From the NCBI GenBank assembly GCA_963669155.1, contig OZ022576.1:21064008-21128007 (forward strand): a DNA stretch of 64,000 nt, given 5' to 3'. Made by a program: the position numbers and the translations under genes. The notes under the pieces are model-generated. The model did no database searches and was not told the DNA's origin. It saw only the letters and a list, made by a program, of their open reading frames with translations. This document shows, in pieces, positions 1-14,500 of the stretch (positions are counted from its first letter, which is position 1; each line of letters begins with the position of its first letter). The DNA comes from Arbacia lixula (Eukaryota > Echinodermata > Echinoidea > Arbacioida > Arbaciidae).

Positions 1-846
1 TCTCGTATGAAGTAATCGTTTATTCGCGTGCCCTAGCAGAAAAAACAAATTTGTATCATAAAACCACGAGCTCCGTCATTACCCCCATCAAAACACATCC
101 GAACTCATGATGGGGTATTTTCTCGTATAATTGTCTTTGTAATGGGTATAATGTATAATATATAATGTAGAATGCATAATATATATAATGTATAATATAT
201 ATAATGTATAATATAATGTATAATGTATATTACAGGAGATGAGTGCAAAGACATCTGCTACTATTTAGATCACATTACAACCAGATGTATCCGATCAGTC
301 ATCCATGACCATCCCGATGAAATACTGCTTATAAACTAGGATGCAGTGTAGGTCTAGTTGTACAGATGGAGCATGACTTAATGTTAAGTAACAAGAAACC
401 CCAACACAGCATTTGATGTGGGGTTTTTTTAATTTGCGATCTGTATGAAAACACATTCCATTGCAGAATACCAGTAGCGCTCACGAGAAATGAAAGCCGT
501 GCATTATGACTATAGAGGTATGCTTCGAGCAGGGAGATACAATAACTATATCACCAAAATGTTTTGGCATGATCCAAATGATACTGAAAAGAATGATTTA
601 GAAAACATGATCCATCATCCAAATATACGAATATTCATGTAGTTCTGTCTTGAAAATGTTCATGCTTGCATTGAAAAAAAAAAGTTTTAAAAACTGTTTT
701 TAATTTCGATACTGAAGGTTTTCAGGGTAAGGGATATTCACCCCTCCCCCCCCCCCCCCCCCCCCCAATTTTATCACATCACATGTGTAAAACATTTTAA
801 ATGAATAATTAAGTTTCATCATGTTTGGGTAATCTGTTTTTCCAAT
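1..846. other. AT-rich leader, no gene recognised
   Basis: No open frame of convincing length and no exon-like signal seen. It holds an AT-rich microsatellite built on 'taatgtataa' (about 145-233), a small inverted repeat with arms 'aaccccaaca' and 'tgtggggttt' (about 396-428) and a poly-C tract (about 744-766). It could contain the untranslated end of an upstream gene, which I cannot show. Confidence 0.5.
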
Positions 847-1312
847 GATCTTTATTCCTGATTCCATGAACTAATACAATTAAAACAATCTTTTTAATGT
901 GTTAACAAAATCAAACAACACAATCATTTGATATTTACATTCAAGTACAATTTGGATAATGTGAAAACATTGTATATAATTGAACAGTGATTTATAACCA
1001 GATAACATATGATTATGCAAGGTGAAAGAATAGTTATGGAATCATGCAAGTAAAAACGTTGAATCTCTCGCAACCCATAACAATAATTATAACCATATAT
1101 GTTTATAACCTCCTTCCAGCACACACATACATTTTTTGTTTAATTATTTCCATCAGGTAACTGTGTTTAATCAAATAAACTGAACGAATAGCTTCGGGAA
1201 TCAAGTTTGAAATAAAGAAGTCGACTAATCTCCCTACTCATAATACACCCTTGAAATTAGTCCTAACCATTCCTAACTCCCATCTGGACATCACGCCAGC
1301 AATATTTCCCCA
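847..1312 (-). mobile_element. Relic 3' UTR of a Tx1/L1-type LINE
   Basis: This stretch matches, with many substitutions, the 3' UTR of the LINE tail at 49577-51149. Both run from 'tttattc..tgattccat' through 'gtttaatcaaataaactga' to 'aacctcccatctggaca'-like sequence in the same order. No coding part remains here. The strand is taken from the better copy, whose open frame is on the minus strand. Identity was judged by eye. Confidence 0.6.
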
Positions 1313-1435
1313 AATCGATGGTGTTGGCAAAGTGCATAAAATTATACCCTTAGCATGAAGCAGCATGGACCTATATGCCTTCTATCCCCATCCCTTCCCC
1401 CTGTCTCACTATTGCACATTGACCAACCATATCTA

Positions 1436-1593
1436 GGGGGCGTTTCATGAAAGTTGTCAGCACTGACTAAATCGTCCGCGCCAACAATTTCAGTGAAATC
1501 CTCGATTTTGATTGGCTGAGAGGCACTAGCCTCTGACTGTTTCTATGGTAAAGACAACTTGTGAGTGCTGACAACTTTCATAAAACGGTCCTC
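1436..1593. mobile_element. Palindromic MITE-like element
   Basis: Terminal inverted repeats of about 25 bp: 'cgtttcatgaaagttgtcag' near 1441 and its near-complement 'ctgacaactttcataaaacg' ending near 1587. There is no coding capacity. Short palindromes with these ends are, to my knowledge, frequent in sea urchin and amphioxus DNA, which is one reason for the organism guess. Superfamily unknown. Confidence 0.6.
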
Positions 1594-1673
1594 TAATTTG
1601 ATCTTTGTACTTGATAGTCATGACCATTTGTTTGTGGGCCATTCCATAACGACACGCAACTTGGGTGAATATT

Positions 1674-2112
1674 TAAAGGGATAGATCACCCTGGAATTAT
1701 TTTGGTTTCAATAAAAGGAGACACATTAAGAAAATTGGTTAAAGGAAAGAAAGTAATTTGGTTTTAAAATTTTGATTTTGTGACGTCACTTGCAAGGTGC
1801 TCTCCCATATGTTGTGCACAAAATAATTCCATAAATTACCTTTTTTTGATGTTTCTGACAACGGAATGTGTGTAAAAATGTGATGATGTATTAAATGCAC
1901 AAGTAAAAGGATGCGTATCTTTTTGAGAAAATGCACATTTTCGAGACAAAAATTGTACATAAGATATGAGAGAGCACCTCGCACGTGACGTCACAAACTC
2001 AAAACTTTATATTAAAATAACTTTCTTCTCCTTTGAACCTTCACTAATATGTTTATTTCATGTGTCTCCTTCTATTGAAACCAAAATAAGTTCAGGGTTA
2101 ACTATCCCTTTA
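1674..2112. mobile_element. Palindromic MITE, 'taaagggatag' family
   Basis: Ends are inverted copies: 'taaagggatagatcaccctg' at the left and the complement of 'caggg..aactatcccttta' at the right. An inner inverted pair surrounds 'gacgtcact'-type sequence (about 1780-1812 and 1965-1998). A related element lies at 11914-12189. Non-autonomous; the small open frame inside (1739-1984) is not thought to be coding. Confidence 0.65.
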
Positions 2113-2289
2113 ATTGATTTTGAAGAACTATTGCAAGAATATTGATCAATAAACACAAGTTCAAGTTACGCCCCCCCCCCCCCCCCCCTCATTAAGAAAA
2201 TGGCATTTTTCAACTTTCATACATTCATACATTAAGCTTGATTCGGGTTGCAATTACTTCTGAGCTGCTTACTAGTTACATGGGCACCT

Positions 2290-2480
2290 CTACTTGTAAA
2301 ATATGCATTTATCATTTCGAGATTTTCTAAGTAAATCCAATATTTTCCACTGGGTCTGCCGGGGTTCGTTGCTACCATAAGCAAGCTCGTACTCCAAGTA
2401 AATGTATAGAGCGCCACCATGCATTAGCAGAAAAACAGCAATAACACCAAACGTAGTTTTTGGCCTTATCATTCGCATCC
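2290..2480 (-). CDS. Candidate small single-pass membrane protein, divergent from the UBX gene
   Basis: The minus-strand frame reads M-R-M-I-R-P-K-T-T followed by a hydrophobic stretch (FGVIAVFLLMHGGALYIYLE) of transmembrane length. Then comes a polar tail (ELAYGSNEPRQTQWKILDLL) and a Lys/Arg-rich end before the stop. This plan, a short N-terminus with positive charge, one helix and a charged amphipathic tail, is typical of small mitochondrial or ER membrane proteins. I recognise no family. The open frame continues upstream to 2706, but the internal Met near 2480 fits the composition change. It lies head to head with the first coding exon of the UBX gene (2549), so the two could share a promoter. 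It may also be a chance frame; no poly(A) signal is obvious downstream. Confidence 0.33.
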
Positions 2481-2548
2481 GTAGACTGTTACGGAAGTTC
2501 AATGTACATGCAGAAGCGTGCGAGATAAAATCTCGCAATTTCATCATA

Positions 2549-5500
2549 ATGAGTGCAGCAGGACAGACAAATGTAAGTGATTTTACATTTGTTTTCACCC
2601 CATGAGCTGTGTTTTGTGGAGGGAAATATACACCGTTAAACCAAAACTTTATCAGAACAGTCCCAGACGTTGATTTTGGTGGCAGCACTTTAAACTGCAA
2701 GAGCAAATGAGGGCAATACTAAACTCTATTAAAAAAGCTAAAGCTAAAGCTAGTAACTACCTGTATTTGTCAAACTGATAATAATAACAACAAATTATGG
2801 TTCTTAAGATAATAAACATGTTTAATTGAAAATTTGGGGTACTTCTACTAGGCACTTGACTGACTTTAGTTTAGGTTACTGCGGATGCAGCAATTGTTTG
2901 CCAGGTGAATAACTTTTCGGGTATTCACTCAAGAAATACTTCGGAAATTAGCGAGTTACTGTAGAAACTCATGGCATTCATATCTCAATGAAAGACTCAG
3001 TCTCAGTTGATATATAGAAGTCGGGCACTCGTAATTCTTACTGACAGTGCAATACCCCAAATTTGCCTCTAACTCGAAGTCTTCTAAGTGTGAGACAGCA
3101 TGTTAACGGCATTATTAGATAATTAGACCCTCCTCAAGTTTACATTTAGTTTTATATTAAAGAAAGTTCTCCCAGTCTTTCAGATTATTTATTATGGAAA
3201 GTTTTGGGTTTTTTTTGTTAAAACACAAGGTACTGATCTGCTTATTGAATAAGATATAGTATTCATTGGGACTCTGTTTTGCTTTGTGGGGCTAAAAAGT
3301 AAAAGGAACTGAACCCTTGTGTTATTCGTCAATGTTTTGCAGATTTATATGGTGTAACAGAATAAATAATTGCATTTCTTTTGGTTAAAAAGATTGCTGA
3401 GAAAATCTTCACTGCAAATCCATTACTTCTTGTATCCTTGTCTGTCATATGTGATATGTAGACCATGGATACTTTGCTGGTGACACTGGCTAGCATGGGC
3501 TTTGACCTGGACCGGGGGCAGGCAGCGATTGAGGCAGGCAAACTGACTGTTCATGAGGCTGTGGAATGGTAGGTAGAACATTCATCTGAGAAATCAGGGG
3601 TAGTATCGTGGAAACTCTCACAATAATGGTCTTTACTCCCTTGAACAAAAACCCCTAGTGGAAATCATTCCGAAAACAGTCTTAATGCAGTCATAAGCAC
3701 CATTTCCTTACTTATGTTACACCCAATTTTCAGAAATCTTACCAATCATATAGATGGAGATAAAGACAAATTGTATTTCTTATTTTCTGATGGCTCTTAA
3801 CCTTATTTTATTATGTCACGCAAGGATTTGATAGGTGATTGTCATGTGAGCACTTGCATTTCATAATACCCATGGTATCCCCAAATCACTTGAGTGGATT
3901 ATATATGGCATATATGTCTTGAAAACAATAGGTTCAGTGAAACCTCATCTCTCTTTTACTGCCCAAATTATGAAAATCTGAGTCCTCGCTAGCAGTCAAA
4001 AGTTTTAATCTTTTTCCCCCTCTTTAAAGGTTGTTGCAAGATGGAGACAAAACCCAAGAAATCGCAAGCAGAGCAGCGCCTACACTTTCACTTCGACCAG
4101 CTTCCCAGGTAGCCCCATACATTAAGTCTGTATTTTCTTTTTAGAATAGAAGAACAGATGATTTCACTTGTCAAAACACAAAAAAATATGACCTTTTTTC
4201 CTTATCAAATATATTTGGCGTGGCATTTACTAAGGATGCAACTTTAATACACAAGTTTCCTATGTGAGCTGTCAAGATGCACTTTGTTAAAGAGGAAAGA
4301 GTATTATATTCCTCAGACTTATGTGCTCTTAATATTCAGTGTATATATATCTACCATAACTGTAATGTGAAAATAGCATCATGATGAAAATACAGATTAT
4401 CATCAATAATACATGAACAGTACAGTATTTGTGATTTATTATTTTTGTTGATTCATACTTATCGGAAGTAGGTATGATGTGAGATTGCAAGAATTATGTC
4501 AGATGTTAATTTGACCATCATATTGTTCTTTGTGATGACCTTTCAGAGGCCTGGGGCCAGCGAAGTTTCAGACCAACAGTACCTTCCTTTCAGTATGCCT
4601 CCAGTCAGCATAGCCACAGACCCCTCCCCACCTGCCACTGCAGCCGTTTCTTCTTCCCAGCAAACCCCCTCTGGAAGTAGCGAGGTGGATGAGAAAGTGG
4701 TTAGCAGATATAAACTGACTGACAAGAAGAGGGATGATAAAGACCGGTGGGAGCGAGAGCAGAGGGAGGAGCTGTCGGCGAAGTACAAAGAGGAGAGAAT
4801 GAGGAAAAAACAGGTGAAGGATGATTACAGAATGGAAATGTTTTTACTTTTGAAATGGGAATGTTGATTTTGAGTAGAACTTTTCGGTGAACAATGAACC
4901 TAGTCTTTGGCTGCTTGACACTTTGGGCAGCGAAATGCTTTGTGAGAAGTTGTGCACAAAAAAATATTGGTGAAGTTTTTCTGTTCATTACACAAGGGAA
5001 AATATGATTAATAACCACAAAAAAAAATTGACATGTCTGCATATTATTTTGGTCTCATGATGATAAATCTCATGGACACTAATTATCCTCTGGGTTCTTT
5101 ATTCTAATTTAACCTTCTTTAAAGTTTAAATTGGATGAATTTGCATTTCTTAGTCAAATGCTTCTTTTTGCCTAATTCAAGATACGGGCTCTGTCTTGTA
5201 ATGAATTGCGATTGACTGCAACTTGACTTACTATTGATGATCATAACTTTGTACATTAGAGATCACACTTCCTTCTGATCAAACGACACTGTTTAGAAGA
5301 TGGAGCCCTGAAAAGGGATTGAGAAATGGAAGCTAAACAGGATTGATGAGAATCAGGGTATGAGAATGATCTGTCCCTCCTTCAGGCTCATACAAAGGTT
5401 CTGAAAGAGATAGAAGATGATCGCAGAGCTAAGCTGCTTAAGACGTCACCCAAGGCCTCCCCCACCAGCCCCACATCACCCATGGCCCCTCCCCAGCAGC

Positions 5501-8500
5501 AGCCTGGTCCAGGTGCCCAGGACCCGGCAGGGCCCTCAGCAGTCCAGGGCTCACTACAATCGACTTCCAAGTCTACCACGGCAGAGCAGAGCAAGGAATT
5601 GTCCAAAGAAGCAGAAAGACAGAGCGATGTCCCCAAGCCGGTTGTATCTGTCATGTGTACACTTCAGGTATTGTCCATGTTGATCAAGGTGTATTGTATT
5701 GATATATGCTAGTAATGTGCCAGTAGCTATAGAAGCGTGATGCATTGAATGTATCTTGCTACATCTTTGTAGATCTACAGAGCTGCCATAAAGTGCTGAT
5801 TTTTAGTATTTCATACTGATATTTGAGAAGAATACTGAAGGTTTCATACATAAAAATTAATTCATAAGTTCTAGTTCATGGGTTGTTCTATTGTCTTTAT
5901 CTGAAAATGCAGATTTTTTTCATGCAAATACACATTTTCAGCCTTTAGAATACTGAAATGTTTTGATTGAGGTTGGCAGCCCTGGATTTAGATCAAATTT
6001 CCATAGCTCTTAGGAGTCAATAGATAGATTTTCGTACAAATGGAGATGAAAAAGAAGCGATTTGAATGGATGTCTCACATGATGTTATAGAAATAATTGA
6101 CTATGCATTTAATAATTGTTGTAGTTGTAAAGACTACTGGAGCTGCAATCAATGAAGTGTCATTTTGGGATGACCTTCGGCCCATTCTAGAGTTGATTTT
6201 GTGATACCAGGGAGGTAGCACCTCAAAAGTATGTATTTGTTGAAATGTGGAAATCCATGTAAACTTAATCACAGTTCATAATCATTTCCACTACTACCCC
6301 TCAGCTGAAATTTCAATGATATTTTCACTGTTTTAGTATTTGATCTTAAAGGAGAGTTCTAATTTTCCCATTGTGTGTTTGTAGATTCGTCTTCCATCTG
6401 GTCAGCACATGCGTGAGAAGCTGACGTCAGAGTCCAGTCTGCATGATGTGATTGTGAAGATCAGAGAGCAGCACCCGCAGCTCGGAGACCATGTGGAACT
6501 CTTGCAGGTGAGATCATTGCATTCCTCTGTTTATTTGTCATTCCCTGAATTAGGGTATCAATTTGCAATATTTCCTCTATTATCTATGTGGCATCATGAA
6601 ATGCTGTATTTATGGTCATCCACACCAGCACGAAGAAGTTTGATAGTTATTCTTAGCTATTTTTTTTTCTCAATTGAAGACAAATTTATAAATGTTACTG
6701 GGAATATTTCATTGTGGAATGCTTATTATAAGCAGCACCTATAGCCCTTTTCTCACTGTCAAAAATTTTGCTTAGCCCCAGCAATTGCGGTGCTCAGGCC
6801 CCCCCTTTAGCCCTACCAATTTCCGGGGGTTAAGCTAAGCCCCGCTTCTGTCCCACTGTGTTTTTGGAAAGTGGGCTAGCCCTAGTGATAGTCTGGGACT
6901 ATCTGGCACCGCAATTTAGTAGGGTTAGCACCGCAATTGTGGGGCTAAGAAAGCCAGTGAAAACACAAAAAAAATAACCCGGGGTTAGGGAAGGCGACGA
7001 AAACAGATCATACTGCAACCAATACATGGCAGGGTAATCATGAATATTTATTCTGCAACTTGGTTGCGAGTAAATGACTGAACTCACGCCGTACATTATA
7101 AACAAAACGTTCGGACGTATGGCCTTCTGTAGCAGGATTAGCAGACTTTTTATTGAACAAAAAATAAATCATTGGAAAAATTTTGAGCAATTGATAATTG
7201 ATGAGGGTCAGATGACTTTTGTAACTTTTTTAGGATTGAGTTTTAGCAGATAAATACGCGTTCAGTCGATGCCACCTCCCTGGTAGATGTTAAAACGGTA
7301 ACAAAGCTTCAGCGTGCGCCTCGAGAATTGTTAGTATTTATACGTACATGTAGCTAGACCACCGACCTGAGTTAGACGTAGTACATGTATGATATCGTAT
7401 TCCGTACATATACACACAGTACGCCGGTGAAGGAAATGTTATTAGTACGGCCGGGTACATGTACTGTACTAATGTAAGTACATTTCGCCTTCTCGAGCTC
7501 TGTGCGTGAAATGTGAGCCTGGAGAATCATTAATATTCATTACCTAGAAAGTCCAGGTTAACGAAAGCAAGTGAGAACGGGAGTGATTTTTCCTAGCCCC
7601 GCTTTCGTCGATAGTCCGGGACTAAAATTGCCACTGAGAAAAGGGGCTAAGGATAGTCTGGGGTTAGAGATAGTCCGGGTTTAAGAAATCCAAATGAGAA
7701 AAGGGCTTATAATGCACATTTACTTGTCACAATAACAATACCGTGTTACTTTTGTATTGAATGTGAATTGTGAATGTGACATGTACTTAATTTTTGTTTA
7801 TCAAAACAAACATTGTTTACTGACACTGCTATGTACTAGTGAACAGATGTATGTCCTCATAGCTCGTAGCTGACACTGTGTGTGATCCTTCCTTACCTAC
7901 CCAGCCTTTCCCAAGGAAGGTGTTTAGCTCAGAAGAACTGTCCAAGACTCTGGAAGAGTTGGGTCTTACACCCAGTGGGACTCTGGTAGTACGGGCTGCT
8001 AGTCCTGCTCAAGGTAATCTGAACTTCACTCTGATTTTAAGGCTTCCTTGTGTTTCCTTTTACAACAGTGAACATGTGTGCAAGTACAAGGATGTTCTTT
8101 CACCATGTCCTCAAGCTTTAAAAGTATGATAGGCGCTAACATTGTTTGCCAGCTGATGCCTCTTGCACATATTCCATGATGTGTACAAATGGTGCAAGAT
8201 AAGCTATGTTAAGCATTGATCTTCTCAGCTTGTCTCTGCTTGATATCGCCTACAGCCCAAGCCCAAGCACCAAGCATACCTGAAGACCTGAATACTGGGC
8301 AGCCCACCCCCGGCCGTCACCCGGGGTTCCGAGCAGGCGGGAGGATCGAGCCTATGCCCCCTCTCCCTCCCCATCACCCCCACGCCCACGGCCAGGCCCA
8401 CCCACAGGACCAGGCCAGCCACAGGTGGGGGCAGGGGCATGTCGTTGGTGACAGCAGCGGGGGCGTAGCAGGGGGTGCAGCCAGTGATGCTGTCCCAGAG

Positions 8501-11500
8501 GAGAGAGAGGAGGAAGGGGGCGTGGTGGAGGAGGCCGAGATGGACGCGGGCGGTGCACAGCCGGAAGAAGGGGAGGGCATGGCTGTCGATGAGGCAGGGA
8601 TAGGAAGGGATCTGGCAGATGAGGAGATGGAGGTGATGGGGGAGGAGGAAGGGGAGGGGGAGGATGAGAGGATGGATATGTGGGATCGAGATGTTCCTCC
8701 TGAGCTGCAGCAGCACATGGCTGGGATTCTGGGAGGAGGAGGAGGAAGGGGCGGGATGGGGAGAAGAGGTGAGTGCCTGTGTGAAAGCTCTCACTCATTT
8801 TTTTGTTTGTGTGTGTGTAAATAGCAACAACAATTGCATATGCATTTGCATTAGCATTAGCATTCCTCACTAATATTCTTCCTTATTCTGAGCAGTGTGA
8901 GGATTTGAATTACATTTTGAAAATGACTTCTTACATGAAGAGTATGAGTTGAGTTGAGTTGTGTTGACATCAACATTTGCCAAATTCTTGTATTGGGTTG
9001 AAAATGTGTACACATTGGTATGTGTATGTAATTGTGTGTGAAATAATACCCTTTTGAAGCCTCTCTCCCAATTAAGAGATTCAATTAATGTCAACAATCT
9101 TATCATTTTGAAATGATGCCTGCCTGGTATCTCAAATTCAGACTAGAATAGAAACTCCATTGATAACGGGTGTAGTAATCTTTACCACCATTTTCTCCCT
9201 CAAACCTGTAATAGTACAGGTGTGTTATGTTTGAAGTGACATACTCAAAACATTAACCTTGACTTTGAATGTGAAGAAAAAAGCATGCTACAGATCTATT
9301 ATCTTGTCTTTAATAGATTGTTAATCGTAGAATAGGTAGAAGATTTTCATGATCAACTAATAACCAATGTATTTTAGTGTCATATTTGAAATATGGATCC
9401 TTTAGAATAGACCTTCAAGGATTTTTCCCTTGTTGCCGTAGGTTTCGGCCAGCATGATTGGGGCGAGGGTCGCCGGCTGAACGACAACGGACCAAGAAGA
9501 TTTGACTACGGCTTCAGGCAGGCACAGGGACCAGAGGATGAAGGAGAAGGGGAAGAGCAAGAGCAAGGGGGTCCTAGTGCAGCTCGCATGGGTAACCTTT
9601 TCTCTTTAACTGGGAAAGTAGTGAATGGCCTTGCTCCCCAGTATTTACACCATCTTATTCCTGAATGTATGCCTCCTTATAATCTCTTTACTGGGAATGG
9701 TATGTTAGTGACACCAAGAACAAAATCATGTATGAGAGAAAAAAACCTTCTAGCTCTGTATCGAGGCTTTGGGATATGTTGCCCCTTGGTGTTCACGCTG
9801 TTGGTTCCATATCCCTCTGAGCCTTAGATGAGTGTAACTAGAATGATCGTACATTGAATCACCTATGAATTATTGCAGTAACATGACCTTTGATTATAAC
9901 TAGCCTCGGTGCCCAGAGCTCATTGGCTAATCAGTGGTAGTAAAAAGTGTTGTAAGTTACAACCATGCCAAATATTTCATTTAAAGGTGATATTCATAGA
10001 AAATCCAAAAATATGAAGATATTCATCTACAGAAAGCTTATAAGCCATACAATGAGCTCGGATGACATTCAAACAATATATCACTTTCCAAAAAGCGAAA
10101 TTAGGGTGAAAACAATCACCGTATTCTCGGGGACAAATTTGCCCGAAACAGCCTTTAGCTCTGACGTAAGAAAAGGGAGGCGTTATTGTGCATCAAACAT
10201 GCCAATCCGCAGCTTCTTTTCCGCCAGAAGCATCATGCATTGTTAATTAAACTGTGATGGCAGTTGCTAGTGGATTAACAGGTGTGATACACAATGGTCA
10301 TTGTGAAGCGTATCCCGGCTGTGACGTACACACAACGCCACTTTCCCTGAGGTGATTTCGTAGGTCAGGAAGAGAGTCAATTTAGTAAAATTTGACTTTC
10401 ATGAAACACAAAACAGAACACTTTCATGGTATGTTAGCTGCATAAATTGCTTTAATAACTCATTCAATTATAAAATAAACTATATTCATTTGATTTTATT
10501 TCCTATGAATATCACCTTTAACAACATGCCTACATTTGTTCTTCTTCCTGCACACGCTCAGCTGCCGCTGTGATGCAGAGGCTTGTCAATGTCGCCTCCC
10601 CCTCCAGCTCTCCCTCCCCCGCCCCCCTGGACAGGCCCATCCCTTCCCTCCTGGACCTGTGTGTCAAGTGCACCTCCAAGCGGCTGGAGAGCCCCCAGGG
10701 AGGGGCGGGTAGGCTGGAGGCCGTCCCACCCAGCCTTGCGGAGAGGCTGCTCACTGAGCTCAAGAAGTCTGGACACCTCAGACCAAAGACACTCCTCATG
10801 TTTATTCCTTGGTAGGATATCTCCTTGATCATTTTGAGAATCAGACAACAGTTGTGTCTTATGTGTGCCAAATAAGGAAGTTAATTGTGCTTAAACAATG
10901 TTAATCACTAGTGCTATAAATCCAAGCTAGAGATAGTGCCCTGGGTATCGCCTTGTGTTTTACACATGGTTCACAAGAACAATTAAATTATTATCCAATA
11001 TGTCATTGTGGACAAATGGAGAAGACCATACAGTTTAATGATTGTAATCATAGTCTGAGTTATGCAAAACATGAATTTCATTCTAACCGAGTTCTTTGAA
11101 CCTTCTGCAATGATGATCCTCATTCCTGATCTCTGATTTGCAGCCACCTGCAGCGCCTTTCCCTGGACTGCTACAAGTACACGACCAACGAGCTGCTTCA
11201 GACAGTGCGCCCTCACGTCAACCTGTGCTTACTCAACCTAGCTTCCTGTCCCCTGATCACTGACCAGGGCCTGCAGCCACTCACAAGTAAGACAATAATT
11301 GCCCTCATTTCAATATCATTTATAGGGGTCCTACTAAAAGCAGCCAAGGGCAGCCAAGAGTTTGTGGTCGATATAGCTATCACCAGGTATCGCCGCAGAG
11401 AGGACGGCGAGAGATTCTACCCCAAATTCTTCTAAAATAGTGATTGACTTCACTGAGCAGCCAAATTAGCAGTTTGGCAGGGGTCTTTCATATGTGGATG

Positions 11501-14500
11501 GTGTCTTCTGCTGCTCTTGGCAATATCTCTGCCGTTGTTGGCTACACTTCAATATTGGCTCTCTTTTCTGCTCTCAGTGGCTTTTAGTAGGACTGCATTC
11601 ATGGCTCATCTAAATGCTTTTTGGTATGTGGTGTCCCTCTGTGTGAGAGCAGAGACTCTGATATGTTCAGCCAATGTGTCCCTCTCCGTTTCATGAGGTT
11701 TGCCATGTGGTCTTGGGTCAGCTACCCCAAAATTCAAAGCCCCCTGTAGCCAATGATTTCCCTTTCTCTTTGTCATAGGCAACTCTCTCCTTATTCTACC
11801 AACCCATAGCTCCTCATTGATTTTGACAAGTTCATTAGATTTAGAAGCTTGTTTGTAAGAAAAAAGTGATGCCACCACCAATGAAGTGTGAGACAATGCA
11901 GCAGTTCTTTATTAAAGGGATAGTTCACAGAGTGAAAATAACGAATATTAAAAGGATAGTTCACCCTGAAATTATTTTTGTTTCAGTAAAAGTAGAAACA
12001 CGAAAGAAACATACAAGTAAAGGTTTGATGAAAATCCATTAAAGGAAGGAAGTTTTGTGACGTCATGTGCGAGATGACGGATTTTTGTCAAATCTTCACT
12101 AATATGTTTCTTTCATGTGCCTGCTTTTATTGAAACAAAACTAATTTCAGGGTGAACTATCCTTTTAATATTCCTTAATTTCACTCTGTTTTTATATTCT
12201 AAATCAGTAATGAGCATTTGTGTTTAGAAAGGACATGCGGGCAACATTTTTATGTAGTACATATATCTTATCTTTGATGCAGTATTTACTATATATTACT
12301 TTCAATATTTTGATATTAGGATATTTCAATATATGCACTTATTTATATATTTGTTTCTTAAAGATAACCAGTGAAGAAATGTATGATGTGACTACAATGG
12401 GGGTATCCAACTACAGGGCACATCCCCTTTAATACTTATGGCAGAAAAATTAGAATCTAACCAGGCTTCAGAGATGGTGGCTGTTCATTACTTTCCTTAT
12501 GTTGACCGTATTATACTGATATTCAACAGGTCTCAAGAAGCTGCAACATCTCAACTTAGGAGGCAATAAGAACCTGACGGACAAGATCTTTGCTATTGTG
12601 CAAGGTAAGATGAAGGGAGGGCTCTGTAGTATAGTGGCGAGTGCCCTTGACTCTTACAGAGAGATCATTGACTCGACATTGGCCCGATGCGTACACCCTA
12701 GACAAGATGTTTTGCTCATGTGTGTTCCTCTCAATTCTAAACCTCTTTCCATATTTCATGATGAAGAGGTGCTTTATTTAGTGATATTTGATTGACTTTC
12801 GTCAGTAATTCAGAAATGTTGTAATGAATTTGTGCTCAGTTTACATGTATCCATCAAAGAGTGGTGACCATGTAAACTTATCTTTTTGAGCATGGAAGAT
12901 TATCTGTCCAAACCAAATGAAAATGATAGGGAGGCAGAGGCATATATATTTTGCATGCAGTAGAATTGATCTAGCTGCCTAATTTTTAAAAGTAATTAGA
13001 TAATTCATGATTTCGATTTTGGGGGAAAATGTTGAATTCGAATGTCTTCATTCCTTTTGTTTGAAATGACACATTTAATCTAGGGTTTTTTCATGATTTA
13101 TGATATACTATGCATGCTTGACGTTTTCTCTCATATTTATATGCAGAGTTCCCCCAGCTGACGACGCTACTCCTGGAAGAGACGTCGGTTAGTGATGCAG
13201 GCATCGAGACCCTGGCAGCTAACCCCCCACCCAACCTAGCTAATCTCAGTCTTAACAGAACACATGTCACTGATGCAGCCGTGCTGTACCTAGCAAGTAA
13301 CTACCCTGACCTCCCTAATTAACCTGCTCAGTCCCATAGGCAAGAATCTAAGTTATTATTGATATGGGATTGTAAGTGCTTGGTACTGAGAGGGTTTACC
13401 GACTCAGTCCCATAGACAAGAATCTAAGTTGTTATTGACAAGGGACTGTCAGTACTTGGTACTGAGAGTAAAATTCTTAGAAATTTTTGAATTCTGACCT
13501 AATATTAAGTTCTGCATTTTAAATGTTTCTTTTTATCTGCAATCACTTATGACTGAAGCACACTTGGCAATGTATGTCATTTGTTTGCTCATTTGCTAGC
13601 AATGAATAAAACATAAGACATAAGAATGGTCATATAACCATTTAATCCTGTGAATGGATTATATACTTCTCCCTGCATTTGTTTTCATTTTCTGCTTAGG
13701 AATGTCAGTGCTGAAGAATTTAGGACTTGAGCAGACACAGGTAAGTCAGAGAAGATTGTCATTCTTAAAAAAAAACACGTTTTATATTTATATTTGGAGG
13801 GACAAATGATATCAAATTAGAGTCAGGTGCAGAGACTAATGACCCTAAAAAATGCTTTGTAGAAGTAGTAATCTTAGGGCCCTTTAATGTAAACCAATGT
13901 GCTTGATCCAAAGCTCTCATATAGCTACCATATGAAGGGACACCTGAGCCGGATGATGTCCCTGAATTTGTTCTATAGTTATAAATTGTTGGTGTTCTAA
14001 GACAAACCTTGGTACCAAGTACATAGCTATTTTATTTCTACAATATAAAGGGACTAATTAATAATTAATTTGATTTATCTCTCAGGTCCAAACACTGGAA
14101 CACATTGGGCACCTGAGCCAGCTGGTATCCCTGAACCTATCCCGCAACACACTCACCAAGGAGGGGCTTCTCAGACTGCACCAGGTGCCCAGCTTGCGGG
14201 CCCTCAACATCTCTCACATCGAGGGCCTGACCGGGGACGAAGCCCTCTTGTGCCTTCAAGGTACGGGTCACATAGCCTAGCTTCCAGTCTGAAGGCTAAT
14301 TCTTTATTCTACCCTGTAACCACAGTCGAGTCTTGTCACACAAACTAGTCATCCTTCTTTTCTCTCTTGCTCTAGGAGAGGTGAGAAGGAAAAATGCATA
14401 TCGGTAGTTTTTGTGTTCAGACTTAAGTTGTGATTGCAGATCATAAGAAATCAACCATGCTGTAGAGCTTAGAAGCAAGGCTGCGTGGTTTCCTATTTTC

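Noticed and set aside
8225-8870. Long Pro/Ser-rich minus-strand frames
   Set aside because: They are antisense to the acidic/Gly-rich exon 8256-8768, whose biased codons keep other frames open.
9588-9827. 79-residue plus frame after exon 9442-9591
   Set aside because: It runs through a good GTAAC donor into the intron, and the downstream exon at 10562 continues the protein in phase.
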